Assembly (NCBI GenBank): GCA_903642265.1
Contig: CAHJWN010000010.1
Location: forward strand, 1 to 64,000
Reading direction: 5' to 3'
Length of the DNA stretch: 64,000 nt
Origin: Acidobacteriaceae bacterium
GTDB taxonomy: Bacteria; Acidobacteriota; Terriglobia; Terriglobales; Acidobacteriaceae
This document shows positions 43,360 through 52,341 of the stretch, one piece after another; position 1 is the stretch's first letter; each line of letters begins with the position of its first letter. The position numbers and the translations under genes are program-made. Below the pieces are notes generated by a model that was not told the DNA's origin, made no database searches, and saw nothing but the letters and a program-made list of their open reading frames with translations.

Positions 43360-44997
43360 CTACTTCGACACCATGGCAAGCTGCTGCTGGTATTCCTCGT
43401 ATGGTCCTTTGTGGTCGGTGATGGTGAAGCTGGAAGGACCGCCTTCGAAATGCCAGATGCGGGTGCCTGCCTCTTCGATCAGGTCCTGGTCATGGGTGAC
43501 AAGGAAGACCGTGCCCTCGTACTTCTGAATGGCCTGATTGAGCGCGTTAATGCTTTCGAGGTCAAGGTGATTCGTCGGTTCATCCAGCACCAGAACGTTG
43601 GGCTTCTGCAGCATGATCTTGCAGAAGAGCAGACGCGCCGCTTCGCCGCCCGAGAGTGCGTCTGTCTTCTTCAGGCCTTCGTCACCCTTGAAGAGCATCT
43701 GGCCAAGGATGCCGCGAATGTCTTCTTTGGTCGCTGCCGGATCGAACTGATGCAGCCAGTCTGAGGCTGTCATGCCGAGTTGAATAGAGCCTTTGTGATC
43801 CTGCGCAAAGTAACCGATCTGCGCCTCGTGGCCCCACTTCACGCTGCCTGAATCGATCGACACATCCTTCTCGTCGATACCAGGGCCGTTTGCAAGAAGC
43901 GCCTTAAGCAGCGTGGTCTTGCCCTGGCCGTTACGGCCCATCAGGATCACTTTATCTCCACGCGAAATAGAGGCGGAGAAGTCATTGATGACATGCTCTA
44001 CCTTGCCATCTTTCTGCTCGTAGGATTTGTTTACATGCTCGAACTCGAGAACGTTCTTGCCTGAAGGTCGCTCCATCTTGAACGCGATGTAGGGGCGCGC
44101 GATATTTGAGCGGGCGAGTTCGCTGGTGGCGAGGCGTTCCACTTCCTTCTTGCGCGAGTTCACTTGCGATGAACGCGTGCCGGCAGAGAATCGAGCGATG
44201 AAGTCGTTGAGTTGTGCAATCTTCTTTTCGCGCTGCTCGTTCTGCGATTCGATCCGGGTGCGGACACTGGTCTTCTGGAAGACCATGTCATCGTAGCCAC
44301 CGTTGTACGTAATGATGGTCTCGTAATCGATGTCTGCGATGTGGGTGCACACGTTATTGAGGAAGTGACGATCGTGCGAGATTGTAATGACGGTGCCGTT
44401 ATAGCGGTTCAGAAAGTCTTGCAGCCAATGAATTGATTCAAGGTCTAGATAGTTCGTGGGCTCGTCAAGCAGCAGGGCTTGTGGATTACCGAAAAGCGCC
44501 TGCGCGAGCAGGACGCGAACTTTTTGCCCGCCCTGGAGCTCTGACATCTTGCGATCGTGAAGTTCGTCGGGGATGTCGAGACCTTGCAGCAGCACCGCGG
44601 CATTTGACTCGGCTTCATAACCATCTTCATCGCCAACTGTGCCTTCAAGTTCGCCGAGGCGTGAACCGTCCTCGTCAGTCATCTCGGGCTTGTTGTAGAT
44701 AATCTCGCGTTCCTCAAGAGCAGCCCAGAGCGCTTTGTTTCCCATGATGACTGTGTCGATGACGCGGTAAGCGTCGAAAGCGTACTGGTCCTGCGAAAGG
44801 ACGCCGATCTTACGAGGGCGAACGACAGTGCCTTTCTGCGGATCGATCTCTCCGGTAAGGCACTTCATGAACGTCGATTTGCCTGCGCCATTTGGCCCGG
44901 TGAGGCCGTAGCGACGGCCTGTGGTGAAAGTGACAGATACGTCTTCGAAGAGAAGCTTCGAGCCGTAGCGCATCGTGACGTTTGAGACGGAGATCAT
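43360..44997 (-). CDS. ABC-F ATPase (YbiT/Uup-type ribosome-associated protein)
   Basis: A cytoplasmic protein of about 545 residues with two ATPase domains and no membrane part. Domain 1 has GPNGAGKST, LQGGQKVR and LLLDEPTNYLDLES; domain 2 has GRNGQGKTT, LSGGEAAR and LVLDEPTNHLDLES. The ABC-F linker between them is rich in charged helix (QREKKIAQLNDFIARF). ABC-F proteins bind the ribosomal E site and ease stalled translation; antibiotic resistance is possible but the domain pattern is closer to housekeeping YbiT. The ATG at 44997 is preferred over one 7 codons earlier because AGGAAAC is 9 bases upstream. Confidence 0.93.
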   Translation of the reverse strand: MISVSNVTMRYGSKLLFEDVSVTFTTGRRYGLTGPNGAGKSTFMKCLTGEIDPQKGTVVRPRKIGVLSQDQYAFDAYRVIDTVIMGNKALWAALEEREIIYNKPEMTDEDGSRLGELEGTVGDEDGYEAESNAAVLLQGLDIPDELHDRKMSELQGGQKVRVLLAQALFGNPQALLLDEPTNYLDLESIHWLQDFLNRYNGTVITISHDRHFLNNVCTHIADIDYETIITYNGGYDDMVFQKTSVRTRIESQNEQREKKIAQLNDFIARFSAGTRSSQVNSRKKEVERLATSELARSNIARPYIAFKMERPSGKNVLEFEHVNKSYEQKDGKVEHVINDFSASISRGDKVILMGRNGQGKTTLLKALLANGPGIDEKDVSIDSGSVKWGHEAQIGYFAQDHKGSIQLGMTASDWLHQFDPAATKEDIRGILGQMLFKGDEGLKKTDALSGGEAARLLFCKIMLQKPNVLVLDEPTNHLDLESINALNQAIQKYEGTVFLVTHDQDLIEEAGTRIWHFEGGPSSFTITDHKGPYEEYQQQLAMVSK

Positions 44998-45091
44998 GAA
45001 GTTGTTTCCTAATTGCACCCTAAGTTCGGGGCGAGATGGGTCGGCGATTTGGCCTAAGCACTAGTTTATGGGATTTGTCGGCCCAATGCGA

Positions 45092-45131
45092 AAAACCCCG
45101 GTTCGCCTTTATGGTGTAGGCGAGCCGGGGC
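45092..45131 (-). terminator. Strong intrinsic terminator of the DEAD-box helicase gene
   Basis: A 12-bp stem (CCCCGGTTCGCC paired with GGCGAGCCGGGG, one G-U type mismatch) with an 11-base loop, and a run of five Ts on the minus strand (45092-45096). It lies 16 bases past the helicase stop. Confidence 0.85.
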
Positions 45132-45146
45132 TACGTTCACGAACGA

Positions 45147-46640
45147 TTATTGGCCGCGACGAGCTGGGCCGGAGCGGCTGCTGCTTGGACGACTGCTGTT
45201 GGAGCGGCCGAAGTTGCTTGGTCCACGTCCACCGGAGTTGCGTCCGCCGGCGAAGCCGCCGCCCCCGCTGCCAGAGCGGCCGCGAGGAGCATTGCCATAG
45301 TTATTGGTCGGCGTGGTCATCGGGGTGACAGGCTCGTTACCCTTCCATGAACGCGTCTCCATCTGCATAAGATCGTTTGTGCCACGTGAGGTGAGGTCAA
45401 CAGGCTTGTTGCGCTCTTCCTTCTCAAGGTTCTTGTCGGCCTCGCGCCATTCAAACTTGATCTTCAGTTCGCGCTCAAGCTTGCGAGCGTCAGACTTCTC
45501 CTGCGGCATAACAAAGGTCGTAGCGACGCCCTTCTTGCCGGCGCGTCCGGTACGGCCAATGCGGTGAACGAAATCGTCCGATGCATTGGGCAGATCGTAA
45601 TTGACCACATGTGCGATGTCGTTGACGTCAATGCCACGCGCGGCTACGTCGGTGGCTACGAGAACACGGTGCTTACCGTTCGCAAAGCCTTTCAGCGCGG
45701 CAGTGCGCTGCGACTGCGAGCGGTCGCCGTGGATTACGTCCGCATCATGACCAAGCTTTTCGAGCTTCTTCGAGATGCGGTCCGCACCATGCTTGGTACG
45801 GGAAAACACGAGGAACGTTCCTTCTTCCTGGCGCAGCATCTGGTCGAGCAGGCCAAGCTTCTGGTCCTGCATCACGGTATAGACGCGGAGCTCAACACGG
45901 TCGGAAGGTTTCGAGGTGGTACCGATCTCGACGCGAACTGGCTTATTGACGTAGTCGCGAACGATCTCGCGAATGTTAGCGTCCAGGGTCGCCGAGTAGC
46001 ACATCGTCTGGCGGGTCTTCGGAATCGCGCCAACAATGCGGCGGATGGCGGGAAGGAAGCCCATGTCGAGCATGCGATCGACTTCGTCCAGAACGAACAT
46101 CTCCACGCTTGAAAGGTTCACGCTGCGGCGGCGGAGGAAGTCTTCGAGGCGGCCAGGGGTGGCAACGACGAGTCGAGGGCCACGGTCAAGCTGATCAAGC
46201 TGCGTGTTCTCGGAAAGACCACCGCATACCAGCACAGCGTCTCCCTTTGAGTTGGGAACAAGCTTGTTGTAAGCCTCGAGAACCTGCATCGCGAGCTCAC
46301 GGGTGGGTAGCAGGATAAGCGAACGGATCGGGCCGCGTTTGCCGCGAGTACTGGGCACGGAAGTAGCATCCATGCGCTCGATCATCGGAATCAGGAAGCT
46401 GAGGGTCTTGCCGGTGCCTGTCGAAGCGGTGGCGAGGATGTCAGCACCCTCAAGCGCCGGCGGAATGGCCTTGGCCTGGACTGGGGTCGGCAGGGTAAAG
46501 CCAGCCGCAGTGAGGCGGGTCTTTAAGGAGTCGGAGATCTTGAAATCGGTGAAGTGAACATCAGCGACGAGGGGAAGACCGGTCGGAGAGAGGAGCAACT
46601 CAGGGGAATCATTCATTGGGGCGGCGGAGGCTTCCATCAT
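45147..46640 (-). CDS. DEAD-box ATP-dependent RNA helicase
   Basis: A helicase of about 497 residues that unwinds RNA duplexes in ribosome assembly or cold adaptation. Motifs in order: Q motif region FTLPTPVQAKAIP, ASTGTGKT, PTRELAMQV, TPGRLEDFL, DEVD (in place of DEAD), SATL, FSRTKHGADRI, ATDVAARGIDV and HRIGRTGRAG. The C-terminus (about 70 residues) is Gly/Arg/Ser-rich (RGRSGSGGGGFAGGRNSGGRG), typical of RhlE-like RNA-binding tails. The start is not fixed: the ATG at 46640 is one of several in-frame candidates (46721, 46637, 46616), none with a strong ribosome site. Confidence 0.9.
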   Translation of the reverse strand: MMEASAAPMNDSPELLLSPTGLPLVADVHFTDFKISDSLKTRLTAAGFTLPTPVQAKAIPPALEGADILATASTGTGKTLSFLIPMIERMDATSVPSTRGKRGPIRSLILLPTRELAMQVLEAYNKLVPNSKGDAVLVCGGLSENTQLDQLDRGPRLVVATPGRLEDFLRRRSVNLSSVEMFVLDEVDRMLDMGFLPAIRRIVGAIPKTRQTMCYSATLDANIREIVRDYVNKPVRVEIGTTSKPSDRVELRVYTVMQDQKLGLLDQMLRQEEGTFLVFSRTKHGADRISKKLEKLGHDADVIHGDRSQSQRTAALKGFANGKHRVLVATDVAARGIDVNDIAHVVNYDLPNASDDFVHRIGRTGRAGKKGVATTFVMPQEKSDARKLERELKIKFEWREADKNLEKEERNKPVDLTSRGTNDLMQMETRSWKGNEPVTPMTTPTNNYGNAPRGRSGSGGGGFAGGRNSGGRGPSNFGRSNSSRPSSSRSGPARRGQ

Positions 46641-46756
46641 TGGTTCTAGCGTTGCAGTCGTCAAGATAGTCCTTATATTTCTGTCGTTCTGGTTGCTCAG
46701 CTCGCTTGTGGCGCACGACATTGTCGTTACTTCTATCAAGCGGCAGACCAAACCAA

Positions 46757-47008
46757 TCAGGCCTTGTGGCCCAGGTATGCAGTCATGGATTTCTTTGTGT
46801 CAGCATTGCTGTACCAGATGGCGAGCGCTGCTGCTGCACGGCGAGACTTGTCCTGTGACAAGCCTTCCAGCCAGAGCAACCAGCGCGGCTTCTGAGCTTC
46901 AAGGCTCATATAGAAGGTTTGCGGTGGAAGAGGCGATTCGCAGTCTCTGGCCAGATCCCAAATCCACACGGAGTCTTTGCCTGCGAAGCCTGCGCCAGTT
47001 TTGACCAA
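46757..47008 (-). CDS. Possible small protein, unknown function
   Basis: A frame of up to 83 residues ending in SLEAQKPRWLLWLEGLSQDK and further ADTKKSMTAYLGHKA. The codon third positions are G/C-rich and the sequence looks protein-like in its second half (from an ATG at 46909). No ribosome site is seen and the longer start is a TTG. It could be a real short gene, or a decayed end of a larger one. Confidence 0.35.
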   Translation of the reverse strand: MVKTGAGFAGKDSVWIWDLARDCESPLPPQTFYMSLEAQKPRWLLWLEGLSQDKSRRAAAALAIWYSNADTKKSMTAYLGHKA

Positions 47009-47090
47009 CGCAAGAAAAGAATAGCATAGATAGCGGATGTTGGCGAAGGACTTCCGCCCGCCGAGTCGTACGAAGCATCCAGTCGGTCAG

Positions 47091-49478
47091 TTAGAAGCTT
47101 CTTGCCAGTGCAAATCGAATCTGGATCGGTTCTACAGGATGGAAGACGTTTGTAAAGGCCGGAGCAGCAGTCGGCGTACTCCGTGACGAATAGGCATAGT
47201 CAATGTCGTGATCGTGCCGGTTTAGCAGGTTGAGCAACTCGGCTGATACGTGCCACCTCTCGCCAATCTGGTAACCAGCTTCGGCGTTCAGCAGAACCGT
47301 CGCTTTCGAGCGGTAGAGTGAGTCTGAGGTCAAATCTCTCGGGCCAAAGTTACGCAAACGCATCGTCGCCAATAATCCTTTGTAGTTGTGCAGTGTCACG
47401 CCCGATGAAATCACTAGGCCGACCGCTTCTGGCACACGCTTTCCGCCATGACTACCCGGTGCAGCATCGCCGTCGTCCGTTGTGGTGAACAGTGCTCGCG
47501 AGTCTGCCATGTCGAAGTCAAGGACCAGGTGATCGAGAGGTGTGTAGTAGTTCGCCCATTCAACACCGTACCGGTTGCTCGGCTGCGCTGAAGCAATGGT
47601 GCTTCCGGTATCGCCATCCTGCTGAAGTTCCGAAGCACTGTGCAGATACCAGGTCGAGACAGTGCTCTGTAAATGTGGGATTGCAGTTGTTCTCGTGCCT
47701 ACCTCGCCGCCCTTCGTTGGAACCAGGGCTGGGATTCTCGCAACGGCGGTATTGGGGAAGGGATTGTCCGCCGAGATTGGCTGCACGGTCTGCGTCGCGC
47801 CACGTGCGTCGTTGCTATGCAAACTAAAGCCGCTCTGCGCATAAAACTCCGTGTTGAACCAGGGACCGAAGATCAGGCTTACCTTCGGGCTGGGAAGGAA
47901 TTTCGAGGCTGTGCCAGTGTTAGCCGGGGTGACCAGACTGGTGACGTTGAAGTATTCCAGGTCGCCGCGCAAGGCCGCGACCGAGCGAATCTTTCCTGCC
48001 CACTGAACTTTGTTTTCCGCGTAGAAGCCGACCTGCGTGTCGGTGAATCGGTCCGCCTGCGTTGTCGCGGGCAAGGTGTTGCCAGTGGCTAAGTCTGTTT
48101 TATCGACGCGTACACGACCAGACGATTGGAAGAGTGCGTTGTGGATCCAGTCGCTGCGTACCTGCAATCCAAACGTATTTTCTACCTTGTGTTTAGACCA
48201 ATTGCCGTAGATCGAATGACGCGCATCCAGCCCAGTCACCCACCGCCGGTCCTGCTGCTCGAATTGATCGCCGAGCTTCGGGTCCGTAAGGAAGTAAGTA
48301 AAGTCTGAGAATAGGTTGAGGTCGTAATAGAACCCATAGCCTGCAATCGTCGATTCGGAGTTCGCGCCTCGGCGATGCCATTCCGGCTGCATGCTATAGC
48401 GCTGTGAGTGGCCGCCATCGGTCGAATTCAATGCGCCGAAGAGACCAACGAGCGAAACGGCGTCATTCGGAAGCTGGTCGCTCGAGTGCCATGTGCCGTG
48501 ATACCCGCGCGCGGTGACGCTGAAGCCGTTGCCGTCTTCTCCTTCGCTGTAAGTCGTCAGGCCATTGAATTTGTAGTAATTATCAGGGTGCGTCCAGGGC
48601 CCGTCATCGTGGTATGCCTCTCCGCCATATAGCAGAGTACCGGCGCCAAGCTTTTCGGATGCTCCAATGACAGCCCGCCCGTAGCCGTACATGCCGCCTT
48701 CCACATGAACGAAGTTCCGGGGCAGGGTCTTGAAGAACTCCAGGTGGGCTGATCCTGCCGAACCGTAGTTACCAACATCTGCATAGTAAGGACCTTTCTC
48801 GAAGTTCACGCGCTCTACAAACTCCGGGATCACGATGTTCATATCCGCATATCCTTCGCCATGTGCGTGTGAGGGCAGATTGAGCGGCATGTCGTCGAGG
48901 AAGATCGCGAAGTCTGTGCCGTGGTCCAGGTTGAAGCCGCGAAGAAAATACTGGTTGGCTTTGCCGCCGCCGGCGTGCTGCGTGATGATGAGACCGGGAA
49001 CGGTTTCAAGGACCTCTCCTGCGCGTAGGATTGGCCGGTCCTGGATCTCTGCTGCACCAACTGTTCCCTGAGTGGCAGAGTCGGCAATACCTATGAGGTC
49101 ACCTTCCCGGCCCTGCACGTCCATGATGGTGCTCACTGCACCTATGTTCAGAGAAATACGCAGGGACACCCCAGAGTTATCTAGAAGGACAGCCACTTCT
49201 TTCGATTCAAAACCGGAACTGGATACTTCAATCGAGTAGCTTCCGCTGGGGAGTTTAGAAAGCGTAAAGAAGCCGTGCGTGTCGGCCCGTGTCGTCCTCT
49301 GCAACGTGCCGTTCGCGTGATGAAGCAGCACATTAGCTCCCGCAATAGCTGCGCCGGCTTGATCAACGATGGTTCCTGACAGCTGGGACTTGTCGCCGGT
49401 GCTGACGGCCGACGTTTCCTGCGCGCTGGTAAGCATCGGAGCGACGATCAGGATCAAGGCCAGAAAAAAACACTTCAT
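47091..49478 (-). CDS. TonB-dependent receptor with N-terminal carboxypeptidase-regulatory-like domain
   Basis: A 795-residue outer-membrane transporter. Signal peptide (to about residue 19), a CarboxypepD_reg-like beta domain (SGTIVDQAGAAIAGANVLL, about 32-110), a plug (VLETVPGLIITQHAGGGKANQYFLRGF, about 140-235), then a 22-strand type barrel. It ends in the terminal Phe of an outer-membrane barrel (ALARSF). It imports an unknown ligand with energy from TonB. The plug loop has HAHGEGYADMN. No TonB-partner or iron gene is nearby. AGGAG is 5 to 6 bases before the ATG. The 5' region shows no B12-riboswitch motif. Confidence 0.93.
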   Translation of the reverse strand: MKCFFLALILIVAPMLTSAQETSAVSTGDKSQLSGTIVDQAGAAIAGANVLLHHANGTLQRTTRADTHGFFTLSKLPSGSYSIEVSSSGFESKEVAVLLDNSGVSLRISLNIGAVSTIMDVQGREGDLIGIADSATQGTVGAAEIQDRPILRAGEVLETVPGLIITQHAGGGKANQYFLRGFNLDHGTDFAIFLDDMPLNLPSHAHGEGYADMNIVIPEFVERVNFEKGPYYADVGNYGSAGSAHLEFFKTLPRNFVHVEGGMYGYGRAVIGASEKLGAGTLLYGGEAYHDDGPWTHPDNYYKFNGLTTYSEGEDGNGFSVTARGYHGTWHSSDQLPNDAVSLVGLFGALNSTDGGHSQRYSMQPEWHRRGANSESTIAGYGFYYDLNLFSDFTYFLTDPKLGDQFEQQDRRWVTGLDARHSIYGNWSKHKVENTFGLQVRSDWIHNALFQSSGRVRVDKTDLATGNTLPATTQADRFTDTQVGFYAENKVQWAGKIRSVAALRGDLEYFNVTSLVTPANTGTASKFLPSPKVSLIFGPWFNTEFYAQSGFSLHSNDARGATQTVQPISADNPFPNTAVARIPALVPTKGGEVGTRTTAIPHLQSTVSTWYLHSASELQQDGDTGSTIASAQPSNRYGVEWANYYTPLDHLVLDFDMADSRALFTTTDDGDAAPGSHGGKRVPEAVGLVISSGVTLHNYKGLLATMRLRNFGPRDLTSDSLYRSKATVLLNAEAGYQIGERWHVSAELLNLLNRHDHDIDYAYSSRSTPTAAPAFTNVFHPVEPIQIRFALARSF

Positions 49479-49674
49479 CTAACTCCTCTTGCAAGGGTCT
49501 TGCCAGGACCCCAGGATCTAACTCCATCTTCATGGCAGCAGCGTGAAGGCAGGCAGCAATCACAGAATTGCCTAAGTAGGAGACCAGGGCGACACCCAGG
49601 TCACTCACTCATGCCATTATGGCGCTACCGTTATCGCGGATGCAGAGCAGCGAAGTAAGAGTTCTAAGAGAGCA

Positions 49675-49700
49675 AAGGCGGCAGATAAATCTGCCGCCTT
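49675..49700 (-). terminator. Terminator hairpin of msrA
   Basis: A 12-bp perfect stem AAGGCGGCAGAT/ATCTGCCGCCTT with a 2-base loop, 28 bases after the msrA stop on the minus strand, followed by TTTGCTCTCTT. The perfect GC-rich stem makes it a likely intrinsic terminator, with a weak T tail. Confidence 0.75.
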
Positions 49701-49727
49701 CATTGAATCGAGTGTCGACCAAAAGGG

Positions 49728-50267
49728 CTAGATGTGGCAGCTAACCATGCCACGCTTTTCCAGATAACGCTGGTGGTATTCTTCTGCCTTCCAGAAAGTC
49801 GTTGCGGGGAGGACCTGGGTAGCGATGGGTTTGCGGAATGCGCCTGAAGCACTCAACTCATCGATCTTGGCCTGAGCCACGCGGATCTGATCTTCAGTAG
49901 TGGCGAAGATGGCGCTGCGGTACTGCGATCCCCAGTCGGGACCCTGGCGATTGACCTGTGTGGGGTCGTGAAGTGCAAAGAAGGTATCGAGCAGCGTGTC
50001 ATAGCCCAGGCGAGAGGAATCAAACGTGACTTCTACGACCTCTGCGTGACCGGTGCGGTCGGTACACACTTCCTTATAGGTAGGGTGCTCCAGTGTGCCG
50101 CCTTCATATCCGACTGCGGTATCAAGGACGCCTGGAAGTTCACTGAATCGTGCTTCGACGCCCCAAAAACATCCGGCGCCAAGTACTGCTTTTTCAATTG
50201 CCACAGGTGGTGCTCCTTCATGTTGCTGCATGACACGGATTGGATGCTCGCGGGAGGATTTTGTCAT
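49728..50267 (-). CDS. msrA: Peptide-methionine (S)-S-oxide reductase
   Basis: It repairs methionine-S-sulfoxide in proteins using a reductant. It has the catalytic GAGCFWG motif near the N-terminus, GYEGGTLEHPTYKEVCTDRTGHAEVVEV, and HDPTQVNRQGPDWGSQYRSAIF. The C-terminal Cys (VSCHI) could be a resolving cysteine. The start at 50267 gives 179 residues; a later ATG at 50231 is possible. It is convergent neither side; the TonB receptor lies downstream on the same strand beyond a terminator. Confidence 0.93.
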   Translation of the reverse strand: MTKSSREHPIRVMQQHEGAPPVAIEKAVLGAGCFWGVEARFSELPGVLDTAVGYEGGTLEHPTYKEVCTDRTGHAEVVEVTFDSSRLGYDTLLDTFFALHDPTQVNRQGPDWGSQYRSAIFATTEDQIRVAQAKIDELSASGAFRKPIATQVLPATTFWKAEEYHQRYLEKRGMVSCHI

Positions 50268-50426
50268 CCGCCAATCATCCGATCCTGTGTGAAAACCTGA
50301 CGTAGCATCCTCCTTTGCAAGGACAAGCGTCAAGTGCAAACGCCGATGTCAGGGCGATACGCTGAACAATGTGGAGCCGCTATGGAAGCGCGGTAGACCT
50401 CGCGGGCAATCCTCAAGGAGGTTTTC

Positions 50427-51191
50427 ATGCAGCTGGAAAGGGTGTTGCTGGCATTGACTATGGCCACTGCCGGGACAGCGGTAGCGCAGGATCCCTTCGT
50501 GGGAACGTGGGTTTATAACGCGAAGAACAGCTCAAAGCCGACGATCACATACGGCATCAAGGACCTGGGCAGCGACCGCTATGCGCTGACTGGAAGCTTA
50601 GGTGAGACGACCGAGATAAAGCCGATGGAGTCTCGATCAAATCTCCGTCTGGGCGACAGTGTCCTTCAAGAAGCTGGACGGCCATACATGGCAGATGAAC
50701 AGAGTTAAGGAGCAGACCATGGTGCGGACCTATACAGTGTCTGCGGACGACAAAAACCTCACACTGATCGACAAGTTTACGGCTACGGATGGCAGTCACA
50801 GTAAGCTGACGACCACCTACGCGAGGACCGGGCCAGGCAGGAGCATCTTCGGGGAATGGAGTTCTCCCTCAATGGATGAAGTCGAAGAAGTCATCGATAT
50901 CCAGCCTTATGGAAACGCAGGCATCACGGTTCTTTTTCCAGCCAGCAAGCACCGGATGGACCTTGAACTCGACGGAAAACAGTACCCGGACAAAGATTCG
51001 TCATCGACTCAAGTCGAAAGTACGTCAGGAACGCGTCGGGACGTGAACCATATGCACTTCGAAGATGAGGTTGATGGCGGGCCCATTACAACAGAGGATT
51101 ATCAGGTCTCTGGTGATGCCAAGACATTAACAATCGTGAGTACAGCCTTGAAACTTCGGCCTTGTATACGGCTGTGTTCGTCAAGAAATAA
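50427..51191 (+). pseudogene. Frameshifted gene for a secreted beta-rich protein
   Basis: AAGGAGG sits 6 bases before an ATG encoding a signal peptide (MQLERVLLALTMATAGTAVAQD) and then DPFVGTWVYNAKNSS. The frame breaks near 50624-50662 and resumes as SFKKLDGHTWQMNRVKEQTM. It runs to about 51141, where a missing base (AGT-ACAGCC for AGT-TACAGC) moves it again. The last frame reads YSLETSALYTAVFVKK and stops at 51191, 6 bases before the convergent rluB stop. The open frame at 50659-51414 overlaps rluB and is not the true 3' end. Three pieces in three frames make one 255-residue protein, so this is a decayed gene, or at least two sequencing errors. Confidence 0.8.
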
Positions 51192-51197
51192 TCGCTG

Positions 51198-52151
51198 TCA
51201 GCTGGAACGGCGGGTCGGTTTCGACTTTGAGGCAAAAGTTCGGCGAGGCGGGGATGAGCGTTTCTTGACCGGCGCCTTTAGCTGTGCAAACTCAGGGACT
51301 TTCTTCTTGGGAACGACCTTCTTACCGCTGGCGGCACGGGAGAGTGCCATGACCTCGCCGGGTGTGAGCTCACGAAATTCACCGGGAGGTACGTCAAGGC
51401 GAAGCGCTCCGTAGCCAATGCGACGGATCTTCTCAACATGGTGGCCAATCTCTTCGAACATCTTGCGAAGCTGGCGATTGCGGCCTTCGGTCAGGGTGAG
51501 CTGATACCACGGGTTATCGCCACCTCGGACAAGTTCAAGCTGTGCTGGCGCGGTGATAATGCGGTCGCGGCGACCTGCACGGACTTCATCCAAACGGCCA
51601 CGATCGATCATAATGCCGCGCCGGATCTGGTCGATGCCGGAGGCGGGCGGAACCCCGCTCACCTTGACGAGATAAGTCTTCTCCACACCGGCAGCTGCTT
51701 TCGACAGCGAGTTGGCAAGTTCGCCGTCGTTGGTCATCAACAGCAGGCCTTCTGAGAGGTAGTCGAGGCGGCCAACGGGATAAAGGCGAACTCTGTCGCC
51801 ATGCGGGCCTGACTTGGGAGTCATGAGGTCCATAACGGTCGGGCGCTTCTGCGGATCGGTCAGCGTGGTGACGTAGCCGCGTGGCTTGTTCAGCATGTAA
51901 TAGCGCTGCTCCTCCGGTCCCTGGAGCAGTTTGCCATCGACGCGAATGTGATCGCGAGCAGCGTCGGCGCGGGTGCCAAGCTCGGTAATGGTAGTGCCGT
52001 TTACCTGGACGCGCCCTTCGAGGATGATCTCCTCAGCCTTGCGGCGGGAGGCGATGCCGGCCTTCGCAAGAATCTTCTGGAGGCGGTCGCCCTTGGGTTC
52101 GTCGGCTTCAGGGGCATTCTTGGAGGTGGAAGAGTTCGGTGTCTTCGGCAT
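51198..52151 (-). CDS. Ribosomal large-subunit pseudouridine synthase (RluB-like)
   Basis: It converts a uridine of 23S rRNA to pseudouridine. An S4 RNA-binding domain (LQKILAKAGIASRRKAEEIILEGRVQVNG, about 24-85) is followed by the RsuA/RluB catalytic domain with the Asp in PVGRLDYLSEGLLLMTNDGE. EGRNRQLRKMFEEIGHHV also fits. The C-terminus (about 45 residues) is basic (KKKVPEFAQLKAPVKKRSSPPRRTF), probably for rRNA binding. RluB, RluE and RluF cannot be told apart here; RluB is most likely. Confidence 0.93.
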   Translation of the reverse strand: MPKTPNSSTSKNAPEADEPKGDRLQKILAKAGIASRRKAEEIILEGRVQVNGTTITELGTRADAARDHIRVDGKLLQGPEEQRYYMLNKPRGYVTTLTDPQKRPTVMDLMTPKSGPHGDRVRLYPVGRLDYLSEGLLLMTNDGELANSLSKAAAGVEKTYLVKVSGVPPASGIDQIRRGIMIDRGRLDEVRAGRRDRIITAPAQLELVRGGDNPWYQLTLTEGRNRQLRKMFEEIGHHVEKIRRIGYGALRLDVPPGEFRELTPGEVMALSRAASGKKVVPKKKVPEFAQLKAPVKKRSSPPRRTFASKSKPTRRSS

Positions 52152-52341
52152 GGCGTCTGCTTTCTGACTGCGGAGCTGCTCATCGCGGTCGGGTGATACG
52201 GTGCTACTGCCTTTATTGTATGTGCTGCGTGTGCGTGGCCCCCAACTGCTCTAAATTACAGCACCAAGCAGCGCGGCTTAGTGACTTCACATCCATGCGA
52301 GAGGTGGTGCGAAACAATCAACATCCGCCCATGAGGTAGAC

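Noticed and set aside
49363-49608. Minus-strand frame with a hydrophobic start upstream of the TonB receptor
   Set aside because: It starts with GTG without a ribosome site and runs through the receptor's own start region.
49479-49674. Cobalamin riboswitch upstream of the TonB receptor
   Set aside because: No B12-box-like GCCACTG or paired core was seen; the sequence is otherwise featureless.
50659-51414. Plus-strand frame of 251 residues as an independent gene
   Set aside because: Its start lies inside the frameshifted gene and its last 75 residues overlap rluB on the other strand. The true continuation stops at 51191.
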